Shown here piece by piece: positions 63,690 to 64,000 of a DNA stretch of 64,000 nucleotides. Source of the DNA: Haladaptatus halobius (GTDB taxonomy: Archaea > Halobacteriota > Halobacteria > Halobacteriales > Haladaptataceae). The notes beneath the pieces are model-generated. The model worked only from the letters and a program-made list of their open reading frames with translations, was not told the DNA's origin and ran no database searches. Both the position numbers and the translations under genes were made by a program. How positions within the stretch are numbered: the first letter of the stretch is position 1; each line of letters begins with the position of its first letter. Location of the stretch: positions 1,178,001-1,242,000 of the forward strand of contig NZ_CP085336.1 in NCBI RefSeq assembly GCF_020618475.1, written 5' to 3'.

Positions 63690-64000
63690 ATGAGTACCCA
63701 AGAAATCGTCCGTCAGAAAGCCGGTACCGTTAAAGAAAATCCCGTCCGACTTGACCAAGACAAGGCCGAGCAGATCATTGACGCGCTAAATACGGATTTG
63801 GCCGATGCGTACGTGTTGTATCACCAACTCCACAAGCATCACTGGAACGTTGCAGGCGCCGAGCACCTTGATGTTCACGTGTTCCTCCAGGAAGCCTACG
63901 AAGATGTTGAGGAGGCGGCAGATGAACTCGCCGAGCGCGTTCAGGCTCTCGGTGGCGTTCCCCATGCGAGCATGACTGCGCTCGCAGACGCCGCGACGGT
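63690..64000 (+). CDS. dpsA: DpsA ferritin-like DNA-protection protein (cut by window edge)
   Basis: ATG 63690 opens a frame that runs off the window: MSTQEIVRQKAGTVKENPVRLD, then AEQIIDALNTDLADAYVLYHQLHKHHWNVAGAEHLDVHVFLQEAYEDVEEAADELAERVQALGGVPHASMTALAD, closely fitting haloarchaeal DpsA. The ferroxidase-type residues (YHQLHKHHWNV) are present. DpsA forms 12-mers that store iron and protect DNA from oxidative stress. 104 codons are visible. Confidence 0.93.
   Translation, partial: MSTQEIVRQKAGTVKENPVRLDQDKAEQIIDALNTDLADAYVLYHQLHKHHWNVAGAEHLDVHVFLQEAYEDVEEAADELAERVQALGGVPHASMTALADAAT

Noticed and set aside
1..64000. CRISPR array or phage cluster
   Set aside because: No regularly spaced repeats and no capsid, terminase or integrase genes were found.

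Overview
The window is high-GC DNA from a halophilic archaeon (class Halobacteria). Proteins are rich in Asp and Glu, promoters are TATA-type with leaderless starts, and the haloarchaeal gene stock is recognisable (bacterio-opsin-activator-type HTH regulator, Orc1/Cdc6, DUF502, DUF4112, DUF7344, DUF7504, DUF6176, DpsA, CspA). No rRNA, tRNA or CRISPR array was found. The genus cannot be fixed from sequence reading alone.

Layout. 1-11 kb: housekeeping-type and membrane genes (O-methyltransferase, AI-2E-type permease, HTH regulator, DUF502, M20 carbamoylase, a wrecked ABC transporter, DUF4112, proteasome-like protein, Orc1/Cdc6). 11.3-23.3 kb: a catabolic island that I read as an ectoine/hydroxyectoine utilisation locus. 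It holds an ectoine hydrolase (DoeA/EutD, the most secure call), an M20 deacetylase of DoeB2 type, a PLP dehydratase of EutB type, two class III aminotransferases (one a DoeD candidate), RidA, a BCCT osmolyte transporter and a 2-hydroxyacid dehydrogenase. Three of its promoters carry the same palindrome, ATACACA-N5-TGTGTAT, two of them placed exactly between the TATA box and a leaderless ATG. One of these belongs to an unrecognised 217-residue protein that may be the regulator. 23.6-34.8 kb: accessory genes (serpin, MaoC hydratase, Lrp-type ligand domain, PhoX/DUF839, TenA, DUF6176, PHP phosphoesterase, AGE epimerase).

At about 35.47 kb an HNH-nuclease remnant abuts an IS5-type transposase remnant. 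From there the DNA is visibly more AT-rich and full of relics: a genomic island or integrated plasmid-like segment. It contains two RibD/DHFR-type reductases, a cupin, DoxX proteins, a TetR-controlled amidohydrolase/fumarylacetoacetase-type cluster (40.7-47.2 kb) invaded by a broken TnpB, a CNNM/CorC protein, an SLC13 transporter with TrkA-C domains, CspA, hydrolases, a sugar dehydrogenase of the Gfo/Idh family, wrecked toxin-antitoxin and AAA genes, and at the right edge the start of dpsA.

The most striking global property is decay. About 21 genes are broken by frameshifts, nonsense codons or deletions, yet adjacent long genes are intact. All three stop codons occur among the nonsense mutations, which argues against recoding. 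The most promising undescribed items are the shared operator of the ectoine island with its candidate regulator, a TATA-proximal operator shared by the RibD-like and DoxX genes, and the TetR operator in front of the amidohydrolase cluster.
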